Below are positions 26,097-35,814 of a stretch of 64,000 bases of DNA, piece after piece. This stretch comes from GCA-2746365 sp964651445 (GTDB lineage Bacteria; Pseudomonadota; Gammaproteobacteria; SZUA-229). The DNA is taken from positions 16,574 through 80,573 of the forward strand of contig CAZYYW010000001.1 of NCBI GenBank assembly GCA_964651445.1, read 5' to 3'. Within the stretch, counting starts at the first letter, position 1. Each line of letters opens with the position of its first letter. The notes beneath the pieces were generated by a model. It searched no databases. It saw only the letters and a list, made by a program, of their open reading frames with translations, and was not told the DNA's origin. The translations under genes and the position numbers were made by a program.

Positions 26097-27761
26097 CTAT
26101 ATGCCTATCTGTTTGTGACTACAAACAATAGCCTCCAGACAATTCCCTGTGTTGTTTTCGAGAGTTAGTTCGTTAAGCTTGTAAGACAAGGAATATTCCT
26201 TGTCTTTTTTGTCATTGCTTTTCTCATCTAGTAGGCAATATGCCAAATCATTAAGATTTATTTCTTTGCCGCTATCCTCCATTTGAATGAGCAGAGAAGG
26301 AAAACCATTATGGCTAACCTTCTTTATTCCAATCTTTACGTAATGCATACTATTAGAGGTGTATTTTTCATGATTTTTTGTCCACGAACGTTCTACAATA
26401 ACGTTTTCATACAGCGCAGACATGATGTTAGCTAATGTCTTAGTTGTTAAATGCAAGCCTGAAATTTTTTGTATTTCATCAATAACGATAGGAACTGGAT
26501 TTAGTTCATGCAAGCTGCGCCCTCCTAGTTCCATGTACCAACACCAGTTACTGTTATACGATATTTTTTTATATTGATGGTTGTCAACTTCTTTACTGAG
26601 CATCAAACTATTTGTACAAGGTATACAAGCAAGCGTGACATCGTCAACTGGTTTTATATCACCACAAAAATCATTAAAACAAGCAACGATTTCCGTAAAA
26701 ACAGACTTATCTTCAACAGTCTCATTCAAACAACTTTCTAATCTATTTTCACCAAACATATCATTATTTTTATTAAGGGCTTCAGTCAACCCATCTGTAA
26801 ACAAAATTAATTGGTCACCAGGCGTAATATTGAATGATTCCATTCTATAGTTGTTTGACAATGTATCGATAATGCCAAGTGGTAAGTGTGAGGATTTTAT
26901 TTTATGTTTAATATTTCCATTACCAATACCTCTTAAGTAAATATCAGGCATGCCACCATTCCATATAGTCACTTGCTTAACATCACTTGAAATTCTTAAT
27001 ACGCTGCATGCCAGAAACATACTGGTAGGTAAAAGAGACAGGAGTTTGCTGTTTATGCTCTCAAGAATGCAGGCCAGATCAAAGCCTTTTTCGGTCATTG
27101 CGCTAAATACATCGGCTACGGGTAACGCACCAATTGCTGCTGATAATCCATGGCCAGTAAAATCGGCTAGTAAGATATTCAGGCTACCGTCAGGATGGCG
27201 GGCTATTAAAAATAGATCACCACTAAAAATTTCTTTCGAGCTACTTAAAAAATGTATTTCATCGAAGTGGATGCATCTTTGACTTATCGCGTCTGATAAT
27301 ATTCTCTTTGCGAGAATCTGCTCGTTTATTGAATTATTGTAGAGAACTGTTAATTCACCGATTTTGTCTAGCGATGATATTCTTGCGTTTATGGCAGCAG
27401 AAGTAACGGGTTTAAATAAAATATCATCTGAACCAGCGGTGGCACAAATGGCTAAGCGCTTACTGTCATCTGCTGAAGCAATGATAATGATAGGAATATA
27501 TGATTCACCAATTTTGATTCGCAAGGAGCGGACAAGATCTTCACATTTAGCGTCATCAAAATCTACATCAATCAGTATATATGATATCTCCCACTCCTGT
27601 AGATAGCGAAAAACATGCTCTGCAGTACTTGCCCGCAAAGAGATGATACCTGAATGCTCTAGTGTGGTTTTAATACAAGCATTTATTTGTTGTGAACAGC
27701 TAACCACAAGCGCATATCTACATTCTTTTGTATCTTGATCATAGATAGGTAGAACATTCAA
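26097..27761 (-). CDS. Receiver-PP2C (SpoIIE-type) phosphatase
   Basis: A 554-residue protein: receiver (about 8-130, phospho-Asp in ILIDVDFDD), linker, PP2C/SpoIIE phosphatase (about 155-375, with FSGDLFLIARH, LADFTGHGLSAAIGALP, FTDGLTEALN and DDVTLACI carrying the metal-binding Asp residues), and a C-terminal region (about 400-545) resembling a decayed GHKL ATPase (NIMSALYENVIVERS at the N-box place, MEDSGKEI at G1, no G2 glycine lid). It should dephosphorylate the STAS protein encoded just upstream, which it overlaps by four bases. The arrangement resembles HsbR, but here the active ATPase part is in the next gene. Confidence 0.88.
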   Translation of the reverse strand: MNVLPIYDQDTKECRYALVVSCSQQINACIKTTLEHSGIISLRASTAEHVFRYLQEWEISYILIDVDFDDAKCEDLVRSLRIKIGESYIPIIIIASADDSKRLAICATAGSDDILFKPVTSAAINARISSLDKIGELTVLYNNSINEQILAKRILSDAISQRCIHFDEIHFLSSSKEIFSGDLFLIARHPDGSLNILLADFTGHGLSAAIGALPVADVFSAMTEKGFDLACILESINSKLLSLLPTSMFLACSVLRISSDVKQVTIWNGGMPDIYLRGIGNGNIKHKIKSSHLPLGIIDTLSNNYRMESFNITPGDQLILFTDGLTEALNKNNDMFGENRLESCLNETVEDKSVFTEIVACFNDFCGDIKPVDDVTLACIPCTNSLMLSKEVDNHQYKKISYNSNWCWYMELGGRSLHELNPVPIVIDEIQKISGLHLTTKTLANIMSALYENVIVERSWTKNHEKYTSNSMHYVKIGIKKVSHNGFPSLLIQMEDSGKEINLNDLAYCLLDEKSNDKKDKEYSLSYKLNELTLENNTGNCLEAIVCSHKQIGI

Positions 27762-28117
27762 TGCCCAACCCCGACTTTATCCCTCGTTTCAGTATTGATT
27801 CCACAAGTATAATTGATGGTAAATAACTGCTCAAAATTAGCTACTTTCAAAATGGTATCAACTTGTTTGCTGGGGCGTTCTATAAATACTGCGCCACCAT
27901 GACACTTTGCATGCTCACGCAGCAACAGCAACATGCCCAATGCAGAACTGTCCATATAATTAGTATCGCTTAAATCAACGTAGTAGGACATGCTGTCTTG
28001 GCCTGTAATTCGACGATAGCTATCCCTGAATGCTTGGGACACTTTATAATCAAATCGTCCACTTATATTGATGTGTACTTTTTTTCCGTCGCTAGACACT
28101 TCTTGACTTACAGACAT
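27758..28117 (-). CDS. STAS anti-sigma factor antagonist
   Basis: A 119-residue single STAS domain protein. The conserved phosphorylation loop is YVDLSDTNYMDSSALGMLLL, with Ser in DSSALG as the likely phosphorylation site. In partner switching the unphosphorylated form binds its partner and the phosphorylated form releases it. It is the first gene of the operon and precedes its phosphatase (four-base overlap) and presumed kinase. In Pseudomonas the equivalent HsbA binds either FlgM or the cyclase HsbD; flgM and a cyclase are both in this window, so the same targets are plausible. A sigma-28-like promoter lies upstream. Confidence 0.9.
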   Translation of the reverse strand: MSVSQEVSSDGKKVHINISGRFDYKVSQAFRDSYRRITGQDSMSYYVDLSDTNYMDSSALGMLLLLREHAKCHGGAVFIERPSKQVDTILKVANFEQLFTINYTCGINTETRDKVGVGH

Positions 28118-28162
28118 AATACAGGCTCCCAGTTTCTTTTAGAAATAACACTACTACTGAAA

Positions 28163-28189
28163 CTATCGACCATCTGTGGATAATGTTTA
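28163..28189 (-). promoter_or_regulatory. Candidate sigma-28 promoter of partner-switching operon
   Basis: The minus strand reads TAAACATT, 11 bases, GTCGATAG: 6 of 8 at each hexamer-like box against TAAAGTTT-N11-GCCGATAA. It would start transcription about 40 bases before the STAS ATG. Confidence 0.5.
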
Positions 28190-28350
28190 GTGGTTTTTAT
28201 AAAATCCAGGTTTTTAAATCATACTGCCGGACAATGTTGCTTTCGCAATATCAACAAAGCAGCTTCATTGCGACATCCGTTAGACGACAGTGAGATAGAT
28301 AAAGCCGTGCCATACTCGGCGTATCGAACTAACTCAAAGTAAGTAGGTAG

Positions 28351-30261
28351 TCAGGAGACCAATTTCAAAGCATCCGGCTGTTGATCAATTTTATTCATTT
28401 TCATTAATAAATCAAAAAAAGCTTCAGATGGAACAGGCTTACTAAAGAAATACCCCTGTATATATTCACATTGCTCTTTTATTAGAAAATCAAGCTGGCC
28501 TTTACTCTCAACGCCTTCAGACACAACCGACATTCCAAGGCTTTTTGCCAGTGCTAAAATGGCTTTAACAAGTCTCTCATCCTGTTTTGATACCAGTACA
28601 TTATTAATGTAGCTGCGGTCGATTTTTATTGAATCAAAGTTATAACGTTGCAAATAAGAAAGTGATGCATAACCCGTACCAAAATCATCTATTAATAATT
28701 TAATACCCATTATTTCAAGTAAGGCCATTGTCTCAAGACTGCTTTTTGTTTCTTTCATTAAAACGCCTTCTGTCAGTTCAAGCTGTATCGCATCAGAGTT
28801 TAGATCATTTGCCTTTAACGCCCGCTTCAGGGTCTTCACCAATGACGATTCCGCCTGAAACTGGCGCGCTGAAACATTGACGGTAATACATAGGTCATGC
28901 CAACCATAATCATGCCACTGCTTTATTTGCTCACAGGCTGTCTCAATTACCCATTCACCAATGGGGACAATTAAACCCGTTTCTTCTGCAATCGGTATAA
29001 AGTAATCGGGCGTTATCATGCCAAGATTTTCGCAGTTCCACCTTAATAGTGCCTCTGCTTTTACGATAACACCCGTTTTTGAGTCTATGATTGGTTGGTA
29101 ATTCACAGTAAATTCATTCTTTTTCAGCGCATGTCGTAACTGTGTTTCAACATCCATGCGCATTTTTGCTTTCACTGTCATTTCTGGTGAGTAAAAACAG
29201 TAGGTATTTTTACCATCGTGCTTTGAGCGATACATGGCAATATCAGCGTGCCGCATTAGCTTGTTAATATCATCACCATCTTTTGGGTAAATAGCAAAAC
29301 CTATACTGGGTGAGATATTCAATTCCTGACCTTCAATAACGATAGGTTTTGAAAATATATCCAGTATACGCTCGCCAATTTGTCTAATGACATTTTCACG
29401 CAACTGTCCATTGTCTGGTTTCTTATCATCCTCCAGTATCAGTAAAAACTCATCACCGCCTAAACGTGCAACGGTATCACTTTCACGCGCACATTCAGTT
29501 AATCTGCGTGCAGCTTCCCGAAGTAATTCATCTCCCACTGCATGACCAAAGGTATCATTGACATATTTAAAATTATCCAAATCCAAAAAAGCCAAACAGG
29601 GCTGTAAATTATTTCTTTTCGCCTTTGATAATGTCTGGTTTAATCGATCTGTTGCCAAACTTCGATTAGGAAGTTCGGTCAATTCATCGTAGTTCGCCTG
29701 TTTCTGTAATTGACCTTCAGCGAGCAATCTAATTTCGATTTCTTCCTTTAGCTTTCTATTGGTTACGTTTAACTCAGCAGTGCGCTGTTTAATTTGTTTT
29801 TCAAGACTATTTTGAGCCAAGCGAAGATACTCCGCCGCTTGTTTTTGCATTAGTTGATTACTTAACCGCGCCCATAGAACGTCAAAATCAACCGGTCGGG
29901 TAATGTAATCATTGGCACCAAAATCTAGCGCTTGAACAATTTCTGTTGAGGAACCACGAGATGTAATCAGTACAATCGGTAACTGCAATTTTGAGTATGT
30001 TTTACGAAGTGTTTTTAAAACAGCAATACCATCGAGACCTGGCATAGCGACATCCAGCAATACCAAATCTGGAGGACTATTGTAAACAATATCAATCGCC
30101 TCTTCACCATCTCTAGCTTCAGTCACCTGTATATTTCCCAGCTCAAGTATTTCTCTTATGGCCGAGCGGACGTCATTGCTGTCGTCAACAATGAGTACAT
30201 TTAATATTTTCCCCGATGAGATAACTTCCTGTATTTCAGGAACATAATCTATATCACTCAT
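28351..30261 (-). CDS. Response regulator REC-GGDEF-EAL
   Basis: A 636-residue soluble protein. A receiver (about 18-135, LLDVAMPGLDG, Lys in ITRPVD) is followed by a coiled coil (135-185), a GGDEF domain (about 190-365, RLGGDEFLLIL with RESD I-site) and an EAL domain (about 375-625, KAEALLRW, ELTEGVLM, DDFGTGYASL). All key motifs are intact, so it could make and degrade c-di-GMP under phosphorylation control. A sigma-28-like promoter lies 224 bases upstream. The adjacent hybrid kinase (30718-32934), also with a sigma-28-like site, is a candidate phosphodonor through its HPt domain (inference). Confidence 0.93.
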   Translation of the reverse strand: MSDIDYVPEIQEVISSGKILNVLIVDDSNDVRSAIREILELGNIQVTEARDGEEAIDIVYNSPPDLVLLDVAMPGLDGIAVLKTLRKTYSKLQLPIVLITSRGSSTEIVQALDFGANDYITRPVDFDVLWARLSNQLMQKQAAEYLRLAQNSLEKQIKQRTAELNVTNRKLKEEIEIRLLAEGQLQKQANYDELTELPNRSLATDRLNQTLSKAKRNNLQPCLAFLDLDNFKYVNDTFGHAVGDELLREAARRLTECARESDTVARLGGDEFLLILEDDKKPDNGQLRENVIRQIGERILDIFSKPIVIEGQELNISPSIGFAIYPKDGDDINKLMRHADIAMYRSKHDGKNTYCFYSPEMTVKAKMRMDVETQLRHALKKNEFTVNYQPIIDSKTGVIVKAEALLRWNCENLGMITPDYFIPIAEETGLIVPIGEWVIETACEQIKQWHDYGWHDLCITVNVSARQFQAESSLVKTLKRALKANDLNSDAIQLELTEGVLMKETKSSLETMALLEIMGIKLLIDDFGTGYASLSYLQRYNFDSIKIDRSYINNVLVSKQDERLVKAILALAKSLGMSVVSEGVESKGQLDFLIKEQCEYIQGYFFSKPVPSEAFFDLLMKMNKIDQQPDALKLVS

Positions 30262-30717
30262 TAGCCTATCCTCTTGAGGGTCAATCTTGCAAGTTGATCA
30301 ATAATCATTAATGACACGTCTTTGACACTGGTCATCCCCTCGTTTTCTGCGTAGGTGAAATCTACGAATACCATTACTATAGTTTGATACATCACTGTGG
30401 TAAGCCAGTTAAAATGCTTTTAATGCCATTTTCGACAGTGCTTTTTCAGTGATTAACACCCTATTTTAAATCGCCATGTCGTATCTATCGGCTGATATAA
30501 CAATAACTTTACCCGTACTGCTGTGGTGACAAATTACCGACTATAAAAATAAAAAATGCAAACTTCATGCCAATTTTTAAATTTAAAAAAGAAAAATAAA
30601 TGTGACACTCAATAAGGCCTAGTTGAGAGCTAAAGAACAACCTTGTAGACAAAATTTATAGAAATGTATGACTTCAGATAAATGCTTGAATAGGCATTTC
30701 AAGGCTGTGCCAGCATT
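30262..30717. other. Intergenic region with a sigma-28-like promoter
   Basis: A 456-base stretch between two minus-strand signalling genes. Apart from the promoter at 30485-30511, which leaves a leader of about 220 bases on the REC-GGDEF-EAL transcript, I see no gene, hairpin or repeat in it. Confidence 0.6.
30485..30511 (-). promoter_or_regulatory. Sigma-28 promoter of REC-GGDEF-EAL gene
   Basis: The minus strand reads TAAAGTTA, 11 bases, GCCGATAG, matching 7 of 8 in both boxes. This is the best FliA-type match in the window outside flgM. Confidence 0.7.
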
Positions 30718-32934
30718 TTAGTTCGTTTTACTGATACTGTTAATTAGTGTGTTTAATGTGTCTTCTACCGTTGAGTAATACTGTATTACCTGCGCCACTT
30801 CAGCAGCATTCATTTCATTGTGTTCACAACCACGTTCAACGCTACGGCACATATCTGCCAACTTAAACGCCCCCATATTTTCACTTGATGACTTTAAGGT
30901 GTGTGATAGCTTTCGAATCTGCTCAATATCGGATCGGCTTAACGCATCACCCAGGTCGTTCATTAAGTTTGATGTTTGCTCGATATAAATACTAATCATG
31001 TTATAGAGCAAGTTTGAATGGTTTTTTTTCTGTCTTTGGTAATAACCAGAAATAACATCATAATCCAGCACCGACCAGTCGCATGTAATATCGTCCAGTG
31101 TTACTTCAGGCTGAACAATACTGACATTACGCTGCGGCACTAAATCCGGTGATTGCCTTGTAGCCAGCCATTTTATCAAAATCCTATTCAAATCAAGTAT
31201 GCTAAATGGCTTACTGAGAAAATCATTCATGCCACTCGCGATACATTTTTCGCGCGCACCGGAAATCGCATGTGCGGTAAGTGCGATGATCGGTACAGCG
31301 ACATGCTTGGTTTCTTGCTCGTGCAAGCGAATTTGTTGTGTGGCTGTAAAACCATCCATTTGAGGCATCTCGCAATCCATAAAAATTAATATATGTTTTT
31401 CAATATTAAAAATCTCAACGGCCTGTAGTCCGTTATGAGCAATTTCCACATCCAGACCCATGGAGTTGAGCATATCAACAGCTACTTCACAATTGACTAG
31501 ATTGTCCTCTACTAGCAAAATTTTCTTTCCATCTGTAATTTTGAATTGTATTGCTTCTACGTCTACGATCTCATCACTCGGTACAATAAGGTCTTGATTT
31601 TTGGCTGCGGGTATCGATATCCAAAAACAGCAACCCTCACCTTTGCGACATTCTGCCCCTATATTTCCATTCATTAGCTCGATAAGCTGCTTGCACAAAC
31701 TTAAACCGATGCCGACACCATCAATACCAAGCTCCGCAGCACTTAATCTTGAGAAAGGTTTGAAAAGCTCATCGATAGCATCACTGTTAACTCCATACCC
31801 AGTATCAATTATAGATAAACGAATGCGGTCATTTTCAACTGATTCAACTGCTATAGTAACTCGACCGCCTTTCTTGTTATATTTGACAGCATTATCCAAA
31901 AGATTAACGATAATTTGTTTTAGTCGCGTTCTATCTGCCAGCACATAAACTTCGTTATGTACAGTATCTCCCGAGAAAGTAATATTACGAGCAACCGCCA
32001 GTTCTTCGACCATGCTTATAGAATCATGAATAATTTCGTATAAGCTAGTCACCTCTAGCACTATATCCATCTCACCGGTCTCTATTCGCGATAAATCCAA
32101 CACATCATTTACAATTAACAACAAATGTTTTCCAGCATCACCTACTTTTACAGCCCGTGAACGTTGTTTGTCTGTAAGCGGCGTATGCTTATCCAAAAGT
32201 TGTAACTCTGTCAGCCCAGAAATAACATTTAATGGTGTTCGTAGCTCGTGACTCATGCGTGACAGAAACTGTGATTTAGTCATATTGGCTGCATTAGCTT
32301 TTTCTCGTTGCAGCAACAACTCATTTTCACGGTCGATGGCAACTTCCTGCAATCGCAATGTGTCATAGGTGTAATTGTAAAAAACGGTTGCCGATCGCAG
32401 TATATAGATTAGGTAAATAGTAAAGGCTATCGAAATAGCAAACGCATTTGGAAAATAGGAGAAATTGACGGCGGCTATTAGCGGTGCCAACACAAGAATA
32501 GTAAAACTATAAGTCGGTAATTTACGATAACCCATAGTTGTGTGTGCCACGCCAGTAGTACCAAGACAGGCAATAATAAATAATAATTGGCCTTCAAAAT
32601 CCAATATGGGAAACAGCCAGAGTCCCATGCTAGCCCATAACAGACCGGTTAAAACAATACCAGCGTAGTAGATATATTCAAATTTTTTATAATCAATCGA
32701 ATGGTTTTTCTTATGAGAAAAAAACAACTTACCAAAATAAAGACGAATAAGCAGCACTAGCGAAAATATATATACCCAGCCTTCAAGCGACGACCAACTC
32801 AGGGAGTAAGATAAGAAACCAAACGTTAGAAACACAACAAGGGCGGTAGCAACAACTGCAAATGCCTGATTACTGTACAGCAGATCAATCTGTTTTCTGA
32901 AAACTCGTAGCGCAACCGTAGTATCAGGTTCCAT
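30718..32934 (-). CDS. Membrane hybrid histidine kinase with REC and HPt
   Basis: A 738-residue protein: about six membrane helices (residues 20-200), linker ENELLLQREKANAANMTKSQF, HisKA (MSHELRTPLNVISG), HATPase (NLLDNAVKY, DTGYGV, GVGIGLSLC), receiver (about 475-595, FMDCEMPQMDGFTAT, LSKPF) and C-terminal HPt (His in LSHTLKSSSENMG). The full His-Asp-His relay is present, so phosphate can pass to a separate response regulator, probably the neighbouring REC-GGDEF-EAL protein (inference). Its membrane and linker regions resemble the kinase at 4046-5449. A sigma-28-like site lies about 80 bases upstream. Confidence 0.92.
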   Translation of the reverse strand: MEPDTTVALRVFRKQIDLLYSNQAFAVVATALVVFLTFGFLSYSLSWSSLEGWVYIFSLVLLIRLYFGKLFFSHKKNHSIDYKKFEYIYYAGIVLTGLLWASMGLWLFPILDFEGQLLFIIACLGTTGVAHTTMGYRKLPTYSFTILVLAPLIAAVNFSYFPNAFAISIAFTIYLIYILRSATVFYNYTYDTLRLQEVAIDRENELLLQREKANAANMTKSQFLSRMSHELRTPLNVISGLTELQLLDKHTPLTDKQRSRAVKVGDAGKHLLLIVNDVLDLSRIETGEMDIVLEVTSLYEIIHDSISMVEELAVARNITFSGDTVHNEVYVLADRTRLKQIIVNLLDNAVKYNKKGGRVTIAVESVENDRIRLSIIDTGYGVNSDAIDELFKPFSRLSAAELGIDGVGIGLSLCKQLIELMNGNIGAECRKGEGCCFWISIPAAKNQDLIVPSDEIVDVEAIQFKITDGKKILLVEDNLVNCEVAVDMLNSMGLDVEIAHNGLQAVEIFNIEKHILIFMDCEMPQMDGFTATQQIRLHEQETKHVAVPIIALTAHAISGAREKCIASGMNDFLSKPFSILDLNRILIKWLATRQSPDLVPQRNVSIVQPEVTLDDITCDWSVLDYDVISGYYQRQKKNHSNLLYNMISIYIEQTSNLMNDLGDALSRSDIEQIRKLSHTLKSSSENMGAFKLADMCRSVERGCEHNEMNAAEVAQVIQYYSTVEDTLNTLINSISKTN

Positions 32935-33015
32935 TTTTTATCCCACACCCATATTATATTTCTGAAAATGAAACGAGCAATGTATTATATACTCAAGTAA
33001 ATCATACTATAGCTG

Positions 33016-33042
33016 TCATCGCCACATGATTATGTTTCTTTA
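33016..33042 (-). promoter_or_regulatory. Weak sigma-28-like promoter of hybrid kinase
   Basis: The minus strand reads TAAAGAAA, 11 bases, GGCGATGA: 5 and 6 of 8 matches. Credible mainly because neighbouring signalling genes carry better sites. Confidence 0.35.
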
Positions 33043-33121
33043 GTCGAAAATGCTCATTCGTAAAATAATGACAATGCTAGCCATAATGCATTGCCCATTC
33101 TAAACCTCACAGGCTTTTATT

Positions 33122-35566
33122 ATGCAAAACATCAACAATCGACCACATAAGAACAATATATTAATCGTCGATGACGATGCCACTATCCGCCTACTGATGA
33201 ATGACGCATTAACAGATGACGCTTACAATATCACTGAGTCTGTCAATGGTTTTGATGCGTTAGCCTATATCGATAAAAATCACGTCGATCTTGTTCTTCT
33301 CGATGTCAATATGCCCGGTATGAATGGTTTTGAGGTGTGCACTCGTATCCGCCAATTACCCAATGGCGCTGACATTTCAATCGTAATGGTTACTGCACTT
33401 GAAGATGCCAGTTCCATTGCAAAATCTTATGATCTTGGTGCAACAGATTTTATTAGCAAGCCCATCAACTGGGATACCTTTCCTTATCGTATTCAATACT
33501 TAATCAAAGCCAGAAACGCTATTGTAGAAGTAAAAAATCATAAGTCACACTTGGAATACATGGAGTTCATTTCCAGAATTATCACTCAAAATACAACCAA
33601 AGACAGCATTATGCAAGAGACCATGTTAGCAATGCTTGATATATTTTCAGCTGATCGCGCCGTGTTACTGCAGCCGAATAAAAATAAGACGGGGTCATAT
33701 ACTGTCGATTTTGCAACCACTCGAAACTCCGTCAGTGGCAGCATGTTAACCACACTGGTAGCAGAACCTCTGGAAGATAACATCTTATATCGAGCTGACC
33801 GTTCTGAATATCCGATATTTTCCAAATATAATATCGATAATCCTGCTCCAGATCAAAACAAAGCACTAAAGCAACAAATGATAACCAGCTTGAATTTAAA
33901 ACAGGCGCAAAACTGGTACCTGATCATCCAGCAATACACAACCCAAGAAGACTGGACACCTCCGGAACATGAAACATTCTATAAGATTGGCTTGCGCATA
34001 ACCAACATGCTATCCCAACACTTATTGACTGAGGAACTTCGTCAAAGTGAAGAGCTACTTAAACAGTCACAAAAACTAGGTCACCTTGGAAACTGGCATT
34101 GGAACCCGGTAACAAATAAACTGACATGGTCTGACGAAGTTTATAGAATATATAAATTAAAACGTGATAACCATGAGCCTGACTTTCAACAGTACTTCAA
34201 AATTAGCTTTGAAGAAGACACGACTCGTTTGGACCTAGTTAAGGAAATTCAAAACAAAACAAGCCATTCTTATCAAATAACCCATCGCATTCGAACAGCT
34301 GATAATGACATAAAATGGCTACACGAGCAGTGTCTAGGGGTTTACGAAAAATCAGGAGAACTAGTTGAAATTAGCGGCATTGTGCAAGATATAACCGAGT
34401 CTCACAATAAAAAAGAGCAGGAAGTACACGACAATAAAATGGATGCTATTGGACAATTGACCAGTGGCTTAGCCCATGATTTTGGTAATTTCATGACGGT
34501 TGCGCGAGGCAATCTCGAATTGCTGGAAGATATAATGCTCAATGAATACAAAGCTAAAAGCGATGATATGGAATTACTTGAGGATGCCTATTCAGCAGTA
34601 AATGACAGCGTGGAACTGATTAAACAACTGCTCGCCTTTTCACGTAAAAAGTCTATTTCTCCCGTTTACGTCAATGTTAAAGCGACCGTTGAAAAGTTTA
34701 CTAAATTATTTCAAAACACACTTGGCGACAGCATCAAGCTTTCAAGCAACATCGATAAAGATCTGTTTGATATTCTTGTTGATCCAACGCAATTTGAAAG
34801 TACACTGTTAAACATCATCATCAATGCACGCAACGCAATGCCTACTGGTGGCGAAGTTTCTATCAATGCTGAGATCCGAAAAACCGCACAATCACGTGAA
34901 CTTATCCGTAACGAAGATCACGATCTTGGTGACGAATGCATCTGTATATACATCAAGGATAATGGCAGTGGTATGAGTGAAGACGTTTTAAAACGCGCTA
35001 TAGAACCATTTTATACGACACAAACAAACCAGGGCACAGGTCTTGGGCTAAGCATGGTATATGGCTTTATAAAACAGTCTAAAGGCGAATTGATAATACA
35101 TAGCCTACCGGATAAGGGTGCCACTATTTATATGCAATTCCCCATTTACCACGGCAAGGCTATTACAAACAAAGAAGAAATTGCAATCAACAAACTGCAA
35201 CATGCTAAAGCGATTATTCTTATCGTGGAGGATCGCCCTACCGTGAGGCAATTTGCCGTACGCTGTCTAAAGTACCCGGGCATTACCCTTTTAGAAGCAG
35301 ACAATGCGCAGGCTGCACAGAAACTATTAAAATCCAAGAAGGTTGATTTGTTATTTACAGATATTTTAATGCCTGGAGAAATGGATGGACATGAGCTCGC
35401 CAACTGGGCAAATCAGAAATACCCGCAATTAAATATACTCTTAACCACCGCCATGGAAAATAAAACCAGTAACAAGATAGTTAGAAATCATCATTTTCAA
35501 CTACTGCCAAAACCTTATAGCAAAAGTGAACTGACAAATAGCATCTCTGGTTTTCTCGTCTCTTAA
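33122..35566 (+). CDS. Soluble hybrid kinase REC-GAF-PAS-HK-REC
   Basis: An 814-residue protein without membrane helices. In order: receiver (about 12-128, LLDVNMPGMNG, ISKPI); GAF-like region (about 145-310); PAS domain (about 325-430, GHLGNWHWNPVTNKLTWSDEVYRIY); HisKA-type dimerisation segment with His in LAHDFGNFM; HATPase (INARNAMP, DNGSGM, QGTGLGLSM); and a C-terminal receiver (about 700-812, FTDILMPGEMDG, PKPYS). The kinase core is of the LAHDFNN class often found in hybrid sensors. Receivers at both ends suggest it integrates another kinase's output. It is divergent from the membrane hybrid kinase; fleQ lies downstream on the same strand. Confidence 0.9.
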   Translation: MQNINNRPHKNNILIVDDDATIRLLMNDALTDDAYNITESVNGFDALAYIDKNHVDLVLLDVNMPGMNGFEVCTRIRQLPNGADISIVMVTALEDASSIAKSYDLGATDFISKPINWDTFPYRIQYLIKARNAIVEVKNHKSHLEYMEFISRIITQNTTKDSIMQETMLAMLDIFSADRAVLLQPNKNKTGSYTVDFATTRNSVSGSMLTTLVAEPLEDNILYRADRSEYPIFSKYNIDNPAPDQNKALKQQMITSLNLKQAQNWYLIIQQYTTQEDWTPPEHETFYKIGLRITNMLSQHLLTEELRQSEELLKQSQKLGHLGNWHWNPVTNKLTWSDEVYRIYKLKRDNHEPDFQQYFKISFEEDTTRLDLVKEIQNKTSHSYQITHRIRTADNDIKWLHEQCLGVYEKSGELVEISGIVQDITESHNKKEQEVHDNKMDAIGQLTSGLAHDFGNFMTVARGNLELLEDIMLNEYKAKSDDMELLEDAYSAVNDSVELIKQLLAFSRKKSISPVYVNVKATVEKFTKLFQNTLGDSIKLSSNIDKDLFDILVDPTQFESTLLNIIINARNAMPTGGEVSINAEIRKTAQSRELIRNEDHDLGDECICIYIKDNGSGMSEDVLKRAIEPFYTTQTNQGTGLGLSMVYGFIKQSKGELIIHSLPDKGATIYMQFPIYHGKAITNKEEIAINKLQHAKAIILIVEDRPTVRQFAVRCLKYPGITLLEADNAQAAQKLLKSKKVDLLFTDILMPGEMDGHELANWANQKYPQLNILLTTAMENKTSNKIVRNHHFQLLPKPYSKSELTNSISGFLVS

Positions 35567-35739
35567 AAATGACCATTAGTAATGATCTCTTTTACAGCAG
35601 ACTCACAACCACTTTATGTATATTACTTAAGTTGACAATTACATTACTTTACACAATAGACTTAATATAAAAGCCAAATTTTTGTCAGTTACACTATTAT
35701 AAACAATGTGAAATTGACACTAAATAGTAGGTAGCTGTA

Positions 35740-35814
35740 ATGATGTTATTCAAAGTAGTAATTAATACCCTTCTGGATTCCCCTGTATCTCTACGAGTGG
35801 AGGTGAAATCATGA
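35740..35814 (+). CDS. Possible 24-residue leader peptide before fleQ
   Basis: A short reading frame starting MMLFKVVINTLLDSP, with AGG nine bases before its ATG. Its TGA overlaps the fleQ ATG (ATGA), and the fleQ ribosome-binding site GGAGGTG lies inside it. Translational coupling or control of fleQ is possible; chance cannot be excluded. Confidence 0.35.
   Translation: MMLFKVVINTLLDSPVSLRVEVKS

Noticed and set aside
28175..28183. A second exact DnaA box (TGTGGATAA on the plus strand)
   Set aside because: A lone 9-mer inside a promoter spacer; about one chance occurrence is expected in a window of this size and AT content.
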